A stretch of DNA of 64,000 bases from Fratercula arctica (GCA_947846985.1 CANTUZ010000007.1:28958355-29022354); one strand, 5' to 3'; numbered from the stretch's first letter, positions 34,187-47,680 are shown. Numbers and translations are program-made. The notes: generated from the sequence alone by a model not told the origin.

Positions 34187-36810
34187 TTTTCTGGCGGCAT
34201 TTTGTCGGTATGAGTGCACGTACCCTACATACAGCTGACTGCTCACAGTTCAGCTTTCCCCGCGCTCCTGGCCAGGTTGCGTCTCCTGCACAGCCTGAGA
34301 CATTGTGGTGGGAATTGGGCACTGCACCATTCAGTGAGTGAGAATGAGTTGTGTTCTGGCAGAATTACCTACAAAAAGGGTAATTTCCCCTCATGCCATC
34401 TGCCTCTGACAGTGCCTTTGGAAGTTTGTTGTGTAAACATGGGTTAGTGTTTTAAACAGACATTTCCTTCTAATGTATTTATTAGAGATGACGTGACTCT
34501 GCTAGTGTAAGGATAAAATTTGCTTCTGTGATTATTAACATCTCTGCATATCTGAAATGCAAGGCTTAAAACTCTTGGTGTGACATCCAGTGCAACCTGT
34601 CCAATTCACTTAGTGGTTTTGTTTGCCTTTTTTCCTTTTCTTATTTCGATTTCCTTCCTTTGTGGGTTACTTCTGGGTCTTGGTGGAAGTGTTTGTATTT
34701 TTGTGAGTTTCCTTTGGTGCTTGTTTCCTCTGAATGGATTTTCATAGCCACTTATACCACTCCTTTGCTATCCATTTGGGGAGTGTAATCTTTTTTTAAA
34801 TGGGTTTTTCCTCTGTCTTCCCCCTTAGACTCCTGTCACCCACCTGTTGGTCCATCACGTGCTATTTTCAGTTCTGCTGCCTTTTTTCTAAGTTAATCCA
34901 CCATACACAGTTCTCTTTTTACAAATCTTCACATTCAAATATCTGCACAAAGAGTCTGGAAATTCTGCGTGTTCTAGTCATAATAAGAGAGAAGTTAGGT
35001 TTGGAGTTTGTGTTCTGAACCTTTCATTGCATTAGTGATAATAATTCCATCTCTGTCTATTTCAAAGGGGAAAAAAGTGCATTTAACTAGTTAGGTCATA
35101 TTTTCATAATCAGAAACCAGCCCATCTGCAACAAAGTTAATTGGAGATACTTTACAATTTAGGGCAAAACGCAAAAAGCAATCATTCATTCCACTGGAAA
35201 TGAAGCATTCAGGTAGAAGTTAACTCTGGCGGTAGGAATGAGGCACATAGGTAAGGAAGAGGAACTGTACTCATAATTCAAGGACATTATGGTAACAAGC
35301 TAAGAAATCTATTTTCCTAATTAAGCAGAATATTTGAAAAAGTAAATAGCATATACTTTCTTCTACAGCACCTATCTCTGATGGCTTAATCGATGAGAGC
35401 ACTGTGAGAGCAAGCCTTTATTATCCCTGATCATGCCTTTCTTGGGTTTATAGTAACAAGATCCAAATTGTAATTCTATATTCAGGCACTCTAATTGACA
35501 CTTCCCAAGAATACGCATGTTCACTACGTGCATTCCTGCAAGGTAGACCTTGAAACAAAATGCAGGATTTTTAAGACCTAATTGAAGACAGGGGAAAGCT
35601 TGCTTTCCCCTGTGCTGGAAGTATTTTTCCTGAATGTACAAGAAGAGTTGTTCTGATGTGGGGCAGTCAGAAAGTACAGATCGTTCCTCTTCAGCTCGTT
35701 GGAACAGGTTAAAACCCTTTGCCCAGCGTACAGCTAGGAGTGTGCAGAGGATCCATTACCCTCCATAACCCTCTACGTAGTGAAGAACCTAAATTTTTCC
35801 TTTCCAGCTGTACCTTTCTCTGTTTATGTTTTTTCTTTTATGAGCCTCATCATAGGTCTTTAAATATGGGATGTTGTTTGCTAAGAAACCACTCCATTAT
35901 TCCAGGAACATATGTTCGTGACAAGTACACGTCATGAACATTTGAATAGTCTCCATCTGGCATGAATTAACATAGTATCATAATAAATGAGAAGTGTTAA
36001 TACTAAGAAGCTTTTCTGGGAATTCTAGATTTAAACAATATTTATAGTTTTATATATGGAATTTGGTTTTGGTTTTGCTTTGAAGAGCATAGATAAAGGT
36101 ATGATTTACCATACTAGAACTGACTGCAAGCCACGGGATGCTTTCAGTAGTGTAATTCTTGAAATAACCTGATTACAAAGTAAAGACTCCGTGAAATCGC
36201 TAGGTGCTTTTTAGCTCTTAAAGATACTTTTAAGGAAAATAATAAATGAAAAAATAAAATATATTACTGTATGCTCTAGTGAAGACGGCAATGCATGAGT
36301 GCCAACTCAGCATTCATTGTTAACATATGTACTTTAAACCCTTCAATGCCTCTTGAGTATATAAGATACATCTAGCATCCATATGGCCATATGGAGACAC
36401 TGCACTCATTTAAATAACAAGTGCACAGTAAAATCATCTTGGCCCCAGAGTGCGTGTTGTTTATAAAAGGGAGTTACTCTTACTTCCTAAACAAAACAAA
36501 AAAGAAAAAAATATCTTTTTTCTACTGAACCTTAAGGTTAAACTACTAACCACTAGAAATTTTGAGACAAAATGAACTCTTACCATAATGTAACAGACAC
36601 TGGTCTTTACTCACTACTGTTTATTCTGTAGAACAGCCAAATATATTTTAGAAAGTTGATGTTCCCACTGTGACTTTGCCTATATTGAGTATAGCTAAAG
36701 TTTTACTGTGCATTTCTGCAGTCTTCAGAAAGCTTCCTCTGTTCTGTTTTCAGTTTTTTTTGACAATCATGCAATATTTTTGGATTCATGGAAAAGATAC
36801 ACAACATAAC
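34187..36810. other. Non-coding DNA, nothing recognised
   Basis: Plain AT-rich sequence up to the CR1 tail. Short ATG frames are unrecognised. Confidence 0.5.
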
Positions 36811-36860
36811 GATGATCCCAAGGGTCTTTTCCAACCTAAATGATTCTATGATTCTATGAT
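36811..36860 (+). mobile_element. CR1 LINE, truncated 3' end
   Basis: The segment matches the well-known 3' terminus of chicken-repeat-1 elements: GATGATCCCAAGGGTCTTTTC, then CCAACCTAAATGATTCTATG, ending in two copies of the 8-bp ATTCTATG repeat. CR1 is a non-LTR retrotransposon that ends in this short repeat, not in poly(A). Only the last 50 or so bases are evident, consistent with the usual heavy 5' truncation. It is the clearest bird/reptile marker in the window. Confidence 0.93.
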
Positions 36861-39469
36861 AACAACATTATGGAGGCAGTTGTGGTCTTTGCTAATACTG
36901 ATGTATTTAAGAACACGGCAGCCCTGCCTCACTTGAGTTAGACATGATTTTTTTTCTAGCAAGGTTTCCTTTTCTGGTTGTATTCCATTTCAAGTGGAAT
37001 TTCCTCTGCTAATCAGACTGCACACATCCTTGTGCCATGCTGTGTGTACGCCTTTCTTACTGCCTGAAGTGGAATAACTTACAGTAAGAAAATTATTCTC
37101 GCTTTGCCATAAATCTAAAAGGAAGTGAAAAGTCAGAATTATAAGGTAAAAATCTTATGATGTTCAATGTAAAAATGTTCAGAAAAGAATGTTAAGATCA
37201 GCTGTGGTCTGTGGAGCATTTCTAAATGATAAAAGTGTTGTGTAGGACTTCAGAAAGTGCCAGAAAGACAGAACACAGAGTTTCATCTAGTGACTGGGGT
37301 AAAGTTTCCTCAAAAGGGCAATGAGCAAACAAAAAGTAATCTTTAGTTCCAAAGGAGCAAAACCACTGTAAGAAGTGTGTGTGGGGTGTTTAACTTTTCT
37401 TACTCAGTTCTGCTTTACAACACTTGTTAATATCTCAGCTCAAACATAACATACATTGCTGTAGACTGCCCTGCAGTGTGTTGGTTAGTTGCTGTATAGC
37501 AACAGACTGATGTCTTAAGTGCTGAATTCGAGTGTTTGGAAGCGAGAGCAAGTTACGCCTCTCTCTAGTCCATTTTTCAAATGTGTAGACATTCTATATA
37601 GTATGGTATTGTCCAGCTGGTAAAAATATTACAAAATACGTTAACTGATCCCAAAAACGGAATTTGGAAATTTCATGTAAATACATTCACATGGTTTATA
37701 TAGCAAACCTATAGTTCAGTAGATGATTCAAGCTATTCGCTTTTTTTTTTTTTTTTTATTCCTTCTCTCTAGTTTTGGTTAAAAGGCCAGATGGTAATGG
37801 TCCAAATTTCTTCCAAATCTTTGTTTTGCTGTAAGTCTTTGGAAATTAATGTGTCCTGGAATAGTTCTGGAATCTGGAACATCTTGTTAGAGACAGACAA
37901 CATTCCGGCACGTGACCAGAATTAAACTTTGGGTATGTTCACAGGCCCAAGGCAGCCTCAGGTGGAGATCTCAGCTGAGGAGTCCTGGAACCCTCCATCA
38001 GCTCATTCTCCAGACCATGTTTTTGTCATATTCTGCTGCAGCCATTTCCTCTCAGTACTCCATGGTGTAGTGCTTGTGAGGAGATGCACCTTCATTAAGA
38101 GACGTCCCTTTGGATTCCTTTGCACTCGGCTAAGTTATTCTCTATAATGACTTGCATTCTGAGGAAAATCAGAAAATGTGCTGGCATGAGGAGTTGAAGA
38201 AATAGAAATACATGGAGCCATGTATTTTCTAAGAATTTTAAACAGCAACTTGTGTATTTTGGCTGAACCTCCTGTGAAAGCCAATGGAAGAGAAGCAGGT
38301 CTTTTTTCCCTTTCTCTAGACGCCCGAGTATGACGCTATGTTAGAGTCAGTAGTAAGAAAGGGGCAGAGTCTGGCAAATTGCATAATTCAAGTCCTGTTT
38401 TTAATGAAGGTCCTAGGATTTGGCAGTGTGGAAGAAGCAGATGGGTAGTGAGATAGCAGTCTCGGCTGGCTGCCACCCACAAGTAACATACAGCCTCCTT
38501 GTTTAGTGTGTCTGGGCGTAATTTTCACTGATATACAAAGAAGTATTTTTAGGAGTGATGTCAGTTCATTGGCTGAACAGCATTGTTTGGCTTGCTGAAA
38601 TGATTCCCAAAAGCTCTCACTGCTTCTGAGAATGGCACTTTCCTCTTTGCAGAATGTCGTTATTCTGCATGGTAATGACTGTTTTGAAGGGCAGGTCAGG
38701 TAGTCAAATAAATGTGTGGTTGGTGCTTTCTGATTGTTTCTAAAATAGGCAGGCCAATTTCTGCTGAAGGAGAGTGAGTCTGAAGTGTGCCAAAAATCAT
38801 TCTGATTTGCTAGAGAAATTCCAATAGCTGTAAGCACAGCCAGGGGAGCCGGGCTAATGTGTGCAGCAAAAATGATCATGTAACGTTCACAACGTGGTCA
38901 TCTTATCTTTGTGCCTCTGTGCAACCCATACAACAGAGACAAACGGGGGGAGAAGCAAAACTGGCCCTGGGTCGTGACCCAAAAACATAAGCGTAGAAAT
39001 CGCAAGTAATTGTGTTTGTGATGTGAATGCTGCTTGTGTAGGCATGTGTGCAGTGTTTAGTGATACCAACCAGGAAAAAGAATTCTTTTGGGTTATTTTC
39101 CATTCATAGCAATAAGAAATGTCAGAGATTTTAAATAAAGATGATTCCTGTTTTTGAAAATGTATGGACTGAGAAGGCTGCATTACAGAAGACCCTACCC
39201 AAATACCTGCAAGACTCTTTAAAACATTTCTGAACAATTGAGAAACAGTTTTGTCTGGATTTCCAAGGGAATTACTTTCCTAAGTCACTAAAGCAATCTG
39301 CAAAATTCCATCTGTAATTGACGAACACAGTCAAAGAGTGAGGAATAATAAGAGGAAAATATGCTGAAAGTTGTTGCTCTCTGACAGTGTATAATGAGCA
39401 TGTCAGGTAATACAGCTATTCGGTATGGCAAAGTACTATCTTTCATCCTGCGTCAAAAAGCTTCTCTAA
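36861..39469. other. Non-coding DNA with a T17 tract
   Basis: Holds an uninterrupted T17 run at 37741-37757 with no adjacent minus-strand poly(A) signal, and a 6+6 palindrome at 37488-37503. A 163-codon minus-strand frame (38388-38879) and a 116-codon one (38887-39237) are unrecognised. Confidence 0.5.
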
Positions 39470-39615
39470 GTGCTTTTCATATTAAAAGTGTCAGATATGT
39501 ATCAAGTTTTTTTCTCAATTTTATGAGGCAGAAAGTGAAGAATGAGTTAGTGATTTGCTAAGATCACTAAGAAATCAAAACCAGAATGAGGACCTCAATT
39601 CTTCTTTCAGTCCCT
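39470..39615 (-). mobile_element. Possible MIR-type ancient SINE relic
   Basis: Read on the plus strand, the order of motifs follows the antisense of MIR elements as I remember them: an ATTTTATGAGGCAGAAAG stretch, then TTTGCTAAGATCACTAAGAA, then a part like the box-B end and CTTTCAGTCCC. Similarity is patchy, as expected for an amniote-age SINE. A profile search is needed; chance similarity is possible. Confidence 0.35.
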
Positions 39616-42600
39616 TCCTTTACTCTCACGACATTTTAGGAGATTTTCTTTTTAAATAGTTTTAGAAATGGAAGAATGGTACATTTAAAGACACTAGGTA
39701 TTACATCCAAGCCAGTGGGGTTAATTCATTTCAGTGTGTGCTTGTCATTTTGTGCCACTGAATGCTAAGCCCTCATTTTGCAATTCATCTAAATGGATTT
39801 GTTCCCAGCTTCCCAGTAAATCTATTTTATAAAAAGTTCTGAGCTCTCAGCAGTATCCTTGACAAGAATCAGGATGAAACCAAGATATTTTGGGTTATAC
39901 TGTGAAAACTGAAAGAGAAAAAGCCAGTGGTTGAGTTTTCTCAGAGCACTGCCAGCCATAAGCTCACTCTCCTTTTTTTTGTTGTTTTGTTTTTGAGTCT
40001 TTTTTGAGCGTTGTTTTGAGCGTGGTGCTGCTGTGTTGTTGTGGCTAAAGATGGAAGTTCTTTTATCTTATCTTTCATCAGACCAAAAGTATTGTTAAGG
40101 CAGTGCACTTCAGTGCAAATGAGATCATCTTGGGCTGACACAGAGCTGGCAACTCTGCAATCGGTCTGGCAACCACGATTCAGAACTTGGCTAATAAAAT
40201 TTGTGCTTTCTGCAGCATTTGGGGGGACGGCCTACTCATTTCTCACCTTCGTACCACCCTTTAATTTTCAACACATGTTCACATGTATCTGCTTCTCTTC
40301 ATCCCATGGAGGCTAGCAATTTTAACTAGTCATATTAATCAGTTCAACTGTTAAAAGATAAAAGCAGTTTGTACTTTACAGTAATAAGGGATGTGATCAA
40401 GGGAATTGGTGCTGACCTTGTTCCTCTTGACAGTTGTTCCCAACCTGTATTTAAATGAAGTTCGCTTCTTTTATTTCATTTCCCTAGAAGTGCTTGTGTG
40501 CCTGAAATAATGAATTGTTCAAAGAGCAATTTTAACCTAGGTCTTGAAGCGTGAAGTTTCATGACACCTTGGAGTTCATCTAACAGCTTGCTGTTTCCTA
40601 CTGGGCTTCCTCTCTCTCATCCTGTAGTCCAGGCACTCCTACTGCTTCTCCTGTGCAAGCTCCAATACTTGTCACTTTTTTTTTCCCCCTCCTGAATTGT
40701 TATTTTGCTGGCAAAAAGCTGAACCTGAGAGGTCAAAAGAGCACATAGGCAGTGCAAGAGAAGCTGGGAACACCGGGCTTGCCCCTTTTCGTATCAGAAA
40801 GCCCTCCGATCTTCTCAAAAGTCTCACGGGTCCCACCGCAAAGTGTAGTTGGGCAAACTCTGAAAGCTGCTGCCAACAGCAGTTCTGCCACCTCCTGCCC
40901 CAGGTAGCTCCTTCTGTCCGGTGTGCCAGTCCTGGAGACCCTGGTATGGTCCGTTCTGAACTGAATTGATGAACTGATGAGGTTTAACTAATGATTTAAA
41001 AAAAAAAATAAGTAATTCTGCTGGAGTAGTTCTACCCATTTCACTGCAAAACGCAACAAATATTTCTCTGGTTCTCTGGTGTCACAGCTCCTGCAGTACT
41101 TGGGGTTTCTGCTGACTGAGGGGCAGTTACATGAGATGTTTTCATTATACCACCTTGGCTCTGCTGGTGTAGATGTTGCTGGAACTGTTCTGGAATACCA
41201 AAGCAAAAAAGTGACATTTTTTTGAAACTTCTCAGACAAATCTGACATTTTTTTTAACACAGTAAATTTCAGTTATCTGCCATAACCGTGAGAAGTTTTG
41301 AGCAGCACTTAGAAACAAGAAATTCTTAATCAGCTTTGTAACTGAAGAAAATAAATCATCAAACTACAGAGTGAACTAAATTGACCCATTAGAATTTTAA
41401 ACAGACCTGAGGAAAATCTACTTAAATCTACCATATTCTGAGCTATTAGAAAAATCAAGATCTACATTTTCTGTGCACTCCTGCATAGTCTCCCCTAAGT
41501 AGAAAATTCCCAACTACTATTGCCTACCCATAGAACGTAGAACTGCTTTTATGATTTTCCAACCAGTTCTACCAAGTGAGTTGATCACATTAGTGTAAGA
41601 AATCTATGATAGTAGAAATTTTAGAAGCTTTTGAGTAAATTAGAGGACGGCAGTATTTGACTCATATGGAGTTTATTAGGCTTTCTTCCATCCAGCAGTT
41701 AGACCCACAATCTGTTTAAGGAGCCCTTCGCTGAAAGCATGTATTTGCAGAAGGCAGTAAGAGGTCTATGCACCATAGTGGTGCCCGTGGCTTCACCTTT
41801 TCTCGCAGTAGCAGTAATGCTGTTACTAACTGGCAACCAAAACAGCTGATGTTGGCAGAAAAGAGTTCACAAACTTGACTAAATGGGATTTCACAAATTA
41901 GATTGAATCGGGTTATGTTGCAACTTAATTTTGTTTTGCATTTTAAAAGTTGTCCTGTAGTGATATTGAGACACAATGTACTATTATATTAATGCATTAT
42001 CATATTAAGGCTTCTGAATGTATCTCTTAATTTTATAAAAACTGGGTAACAGCTTGATGGAGTGCGGATCCTGCAGTTGTTACTGATTCTAAAATGCATT
42101 TAACTGGCTTTTTTTCAATTGGAGGGGGTAAATTACATTTATTTTATTTATCTTATATATTTAATTTAGAAAACAAAACTATGTGCTAAAGCTGTTTGAA
42201 TCTGTTCAGAAAAAAAGTTCAGCTGTATCACAAAAATTCTAGCTCCAAGTGTTTTTATCGTAAGCTAAAGTTTTTTACATTCTAGCAGTGCATCATTTTC
42301 TAATCTTACAGATGTTTGGTATAAATATACTCTTAAGTCACAAGTTTTTCATTAGCTAACCTTTATCCTGAGTATTTCTTTATTTTGTCCTCTCTCTTTT
42401 CCTAGTAAGACCTTATGGTGTTGATATGAAAATGCCTTTCTTTCTGTCGAATTGCTTGAACAAGTTGGTTCTGAATTTATTTTTTGAGTGCAGAGGGTCT
42501 GCCCAACAATATTCCTTCTGCCTGATTCTGTTCACAAAGCTTGATGATCACAGTGACAAGTAACCTTCAATAAAAGCATAAAGAGATTTTAGACTTTAAA

Positions 42601-44775
42601 CAGGTTGTTCCAGTGATTTGCAGTTCTCTACAGCTTTGAATTTGCTGCTTGGGCTACTCTGTCTTTGTTGACCTACATATAAATGAAATGAACCTGTATT
42701 TGTAGATACCTATTTTGATATATTGTAGTTTTCATTGTGAAATATGGAATGGAAGATGAACTGTAGAAATCCCTCTTGCAAAATACAATTTTTATAAGTT
42801 GGGCTGGATATATATGAAGCATTCCTGCCTCCTTGGTTTATCTGTACCTGCGTAGTGTAATGTGAAGACAAAGACCTGCCCTCCCAAGTTGGTCACAGAA
42901 CTCAACTGTGCATGGTGCAAAAAGTTTGTGTAGGAACTGGTTTGAGATTTAGGGAAAAAATATTTGAGTTGTCAATAGAGATGTAATGAGCCACCTGAAG
43001 TCTTAATGCTCAAACTGCTTACTTTTTCAGTCAGGCTTGTAACTGCCAGGAAAATGTTCTTTCAGCTATATTTATGTAGAGCATCCAGATGTCAGTTAGC
43101 TAAATCACAGTCATATATTCTCTAGAGAGATTTTAGGTCTTGTTTCTAGTTAAATGATACAGCAGGTGGTAATCAGAATTCAGATCAGATGTCAACTACA
43201 CCAGAAGTTTTTGTCATCTCTTTCTCTCCCCCCATTTTTGTGCATGGTTTTGCATGAGGCGGGCAGAGGAAAACATAAAGCAGTGTGATAACACTTTGAT
43301 AGCTACAGTAAAAGAGATTTTACTGTAGGGAAAAAGAAGGAAATGCTAATCCCATTTCCTAGCAGTTTATTTTGGTTTCCTTAGTTTGAAGAACTGACTC
43401 AATAACCTGTTTTAATAATTAATACATTGTGAAATCTAAAGTGAAGAATTAGAAAAATGGTAAAGTATGTGTATGAAATATTTTAAATGAAATTAAGTTC
43501 TTGTTCTGAATTTTATAGAGAAACAGCAAATTGAATATTTTCTATCTCTTTCTCCTTCACTGATACCACTTTTTCATTGCAAGTGTATAGGTATGTACTT
43601 TACCCTTAGTTTTTTCTGAAGCCACCGTTACTTTTTGGAATAGATAATTCTTAATTTCACCATCAATAAATCTGAAGATTTCATATGTTTGAAGTCTATA
43701 TGGTGATTCAAAATCTATGAGTGCGGCTTGATCGGGAATGTTTGGTGGTGTAACAGGTCACGGGTTTTTCATTTCATTAGGTCTTTGGTAGAAATATCTT
43801 TCTTTGTAATTCTTAGTTATCAGTTAAATTTATTCATTAACCAGTGTTTTATATGAAAACTATATATATTTATTATTCTTTTGCATAATAAGACAGTCAG
43901 AAAACCACAGAATTATGCTTTTGTTGATACACAGCACTATTCATTAATAAATTCAAAATATTGATGTTACCGCAAAGACTTAAACAGTTTTTGTCAGAAC
44001 TGAGAGGTAACTTCAGGCATTGAATCTTGGTTAGTCTCTTTAAAAAAGACACGGATGTTCTGAGTTTCCATACAGTTATATTGAAGCTTTCGTGAACTGC
44101 TGGACTGGACATCTTGCCAACCCTCTGTGGTCCATTATTTCACCCAGATATGGAAGACCTTGTGGTCTGTGGCTCCCCCTAGATGGTCCCTGACATCTCC
44201 TGTCTCAAAGGTATTTGGATTTTGTTGGCAGCTGGATCTCAGGACAGCAGCAAGCCCAAGACTACTCTGGGCAGCTCAGGCAAAGAATGTAATTTGCCCT
44301 ACTTTATTCAGGGCAGCTGTATCTCAAATACAGATTATTCTTGCATAAGGTAGTCAAGATTTTTGCACTTTTAAAGTATTGTCAATGGAGTAAAGGAAAC
44401 ATAAATGCTGTCTGGGCTGCATTACCTCCCAGGACAGAATTTCTTCTCTGATCATTGCCTAAAAATGTTTCTTTATCTTAAGTCTCTGTCCTTTAGTGGA
44501 TTACTCTGCTGTGTAAGATTGTTTTTATTGCATGACCACATGGAGGAAAGAGTAGCCAATGAGGATACAGTCAAATAAGAATCTGGAGTCTTGCTATTTG
44601 GAAAAGAAAATAAAAAAGGCAGAAAATCGAATGTATTTATTTCAAAACTTTTAACTCAGTTTTGTTTCTGGTGCACATGTCCTGCTGAGTGTGTGCCCCA
44701 AGCAACAGAAGAACACTGTTTCAAAAGAAAGAGGCAGAGGTGTGCTCATTAGATGCAATGCATGCATTCCTGAAC
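39616..44775. other. Non-coding DNA, nothing recognised
   Basis: A locally GC-richer part near 40720-41000 opens frames on both strands (40697-40969 plus, 40824-41039 minus) without recognisable motifs. The rest is AT-rich with scattered A/T runs. Confidence 0.5.
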
Positions 44776-44811
44776 AAAAAAAAAAAAAACAAACTAAAAC
44801 TTTTTTTTTTT
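44776..44811. repeat. A14 and T11 runs facing each other
   Basis: An A-run (44776-44789) and a T-run (44801-44811) are separated by 11 bases, so they could pair as an AT hairpin. More likely two simple tracts. Confidence 0.7.
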
Positions 44812-45180
44812 AAAGGTGGTGTATAACTTAAGGCTGTCCCTTGATGGCAGTAACTTTTGAACTGAAAATTTGTATACATTCCATGTGCTTATTTTCCTCT
44901 GCAGTTCATGAATAAATGAACTGCTAGTGCAACAACAATATTATAGCTCAGTGTACTGCAGTTTTTTGTAGACTGTCAAGTAGATGGTCTGTGCCAAACC
45001 AGTGTGTAAGCTGTATCAGTGTCTTGCTCATCCTGAAGATGAATGTTGGTAAGCCTCAAACGCTATAGCAATCAATTTTGCAGAATTTTTTCTTTTGCCA
45101 GATCTATTAATTTTTAGGAGAAAGGAGAGAAAAGGACTAGTGCTGCTGCCTGATTTTGCATCTTTCTCTCTCCTTGATCC

Positions 45181-45219
45181 TGTTGACATCACACTACTGT
45201 GGGTAGTGTGATGTCAACA
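45181..45219. repeat. Perfect inverted repeat, 17-bp arms, 5-base loop
   Basis: The arm TGTTGACATCACACTAC at 45181-45197 is exactly reverse-complementary to 45203-45219, with a loop of TGTGG. The stem is of mixed composition, so it is not an AT-run artefact. Pairing stops abruptly at the ends of the arms. It is too short for a typical pre-miRNA. It lies 14 bp from the CR1 fragment that follows. Confidence 0.93.
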
Positions 45220-45233
45220 TTAATATAATAGTA

Positions 45234-45520
45234 GGGCCTCCAGCTAGAATGTGTGCTGCTCATCACAAACTTTGAGCCCAGCAGTTCAGCCAGTTTTCAG
45301 TCCACTTCACTGTCTACTTCTCTAGTTCATGCCTTGTCAGTTTGTCTACAAGTATATTATGGGACACTGCATTGGAAGCCTTGCTGAAGTCAAGATACAT
45401 ATCATCACTGCTCTCCCATCATCCACGGAGCCCGCTTTCTCACAGGAGAGGGCTATCAGATTCACTAAGCATGACTTCTCCTTTCTAAATCCCTGCTGAC
45501 TACTCCCAGTCATCATCCTG
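45234..45520 (-). mobile_element. CR1 LINE fragment, reverse-transcriptase region, degraded
   Basis: Read on the plus strand the segment follows the antisense of the CR1 ORF2 reverse-transcriptase region: CAGCCAGTTTTCAGTCCAC, then TTATGGGACACTGCATTGGA, then AGCCTTGCTGAAGTCAAGAT (antisense of the conserved DFSKAFDT motif), then AAGCATGACTTCTCCTTTCT and CCCTGCTGACT. It therefore lies on the minus strand. Substitutions and small gaps are frequent, so it is an old copy. Neither the 5' part nor the 3' ATTCTATG tail is present here. Confidence 0.88.
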
Positions 45521-47680
45521 CTTTTATTTCATTATTTCCAGTACTACAACAAAAGTGGGTCTTAGAAACAGTTGAGACTAGAAAACAAATTGGTTACATT
45601 TTCTCTTAATGCCTTAGAGAAGTCATACATCGCTGTAATAGAACCTGTATGACTGTAGATCTGTGATTTTCAGAATTGTATGTGTAAGTATATATGGTCA
45701 GAAATCTTCACCTTCAAATTTTTTAACAAACTTAATTGTCATGCAAAAAGTGTAGTCACATGTATTTCCAATATCTGAAACAAATTGTCACGGTTAGGTA
45801 CTGTGTTTGGTTCCATAGGTCTCCTTCACGTGGAGAGCCCCCTAAAGTCTAAAACCACATTTCTGTTACTGAAGTATCGGGGCTAAAGTAACAGAGTTGG
45901 TAGGGTTTTTTTCTAGTATCAAAAGAACAGAAAAAGTAGCAATTTTCACTGTTTATAAAGGTTGTTGTTTAAGTATGTTAATTGGCCGTTTCCACCCTAT
46001 TTATTATTAACAGCTTTGACAAGTTTAGAAAAACTTTTCAGGATCTGTAACAGTCGCTGTTTCTGAGTTTTGCTAATTAATGGTGTCCAATGCATTAATT
46101 ATTTATTTTCAAGCATATTTCAAATGCCCCAAGGATTTCTTGTTGAAAAGCGGGATAATTCATGCTGCCCAAAATTAATGTGAAAATGTTACAAGACTGA
46201 AGATAGCCAAAAGCAAGTTATTTGACAAGGCCTGCAAATCTCATGTGTGTGTGCAAACTTCAGTTCTTCCATGTATTGCTTGGTGCTGCTGCCTTATTAA
46301 TATAATTGTCTGTATTAAGGGAATCTGTATTCAGGGTTTTTTTTTCCCCCTAAAGAAATGCTGATTAGTGGGTATTTCATGAGGTTTTGTAGTTCTGTCA
46401 ACTAAACAAAAGTCAATTGTAGTCATATTTTCATACATTGTGACTCAGAAATGCATGAAAATGCTTGTTGTAGAAGATTGATTGATAGAGGTAAAATTTT
46501 CAAAAGCCCATGTCTTTTATCTGAAGCAGAAAATTTACTAAGAATATACTCAGAAATGCACTGAGGAAAATGCCTGTGGTGAGATGTGGTAAGAAAAAAA
46601 AACTATTTTGAATATTACAAAGTGATTAGTCTAAACAAATACACTGTGTGGATACTTACAACCACAAGGAAGATCAAAGATTGTATCAGGGGTGTTTCAG
46701 TGACAAGATCATTGTCAAAACTTGATGATGATTTTGTGCTAGTAAATGTCTTTACAGCAACTGGACAGAAACTGTCTACAGACATAAAGGGTGGGGTTTG
46801 TTCTCCAAAGCAAAAGAGAGTGGATCCTGCCCTCTCTCATTTAGAGGGGGGAGGATTTCTCTGTCATGCAGTGACAATAAAAAAGACAAACAGAACCAAA
46901 GAGAAAAAATGTAGGTTTTTGTCTTCTACAAATGAATTCATGTCTTTTGTTCTCCTTTCTCATTGTATACAGGGACTGTGAAAGGCTTTGCCTTTTCCCC
47001 AAGGTGTGTTTCTGGGAAGCAATACTCCTTTTCAATACATACAGTGGTATTCTAGCATCTTTACTACCTTTTTTGTTTTCCAAATTATACACCCATTCAT
47101 TTTTGAAGAGTTTTTAATAAATTTTGCCCCACTCAATTTGGAAATTACCCTGAGCAGTACTCCTTTTTTTTTTCAATCCAAGTTCTTTTTGTCTTTATGC
47201 AGTTGTTTACTCTACAGAAGCCAAATTTCTTATGAAAAAATATATCTCAAAATCCAGGTACATTGAAAACTGACATTGATACTTTTCAGGTCCATTATGT
47301 TTGTCGGAATAGTCTCTGTCCACATATGTGGCACTGACAGTATTTTTAAATTTACTTCTAGAAGTTGAACCATCTTTTGCTATCTTTAGTGTTGCCATTC
47401 AAAACGAGTTAAGCCCTCTCTGTCTTTTAACTTACTAATTTTCTATTTGTTTCTGGGGCTGCTAAAATGCCATTTAATACAAATATTCTGGTTTTTATGG
47501 CACCTGCCAAAGTAAGGGACCTGAATGGAAGCAGAATAATGAGTCAGTGTTGGTTTGGCGCTGCTTAACATGGAGCTGCTCTGTGTTGAGCGCTCTCAGT
47601 CCTGGACACAAAACCTCTGTCCTAGTCATGAATGATGTATTTATGTTACTGTTAAAGAAATATGGGCAAAGACGGTGACA
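45521..47680. other. Non-coding DNA, conserved-looking near 46060-46160
   Basis: The 46060-46160 part is rich in ATTAAT-type homeodomain words without simple repeats. Frames at 46586-46981 (plus, 131 codons) and 46841-47092 (minus) are unrecognised. Confidence 0.4.

Noticed and set aside
38388..38879. 163-codon minus-strand frame
   Set aside because: Unrecognised, rich in Ser and Leu, with no supporting splice or poly(A) signals. A frame this long is expected by chance in 64 kb.
46586..46981. 131-codon plus-strand frame, considered as a possible gene fragment
   Set aside because: No recognisable family and no exon boundaries; no independent support.
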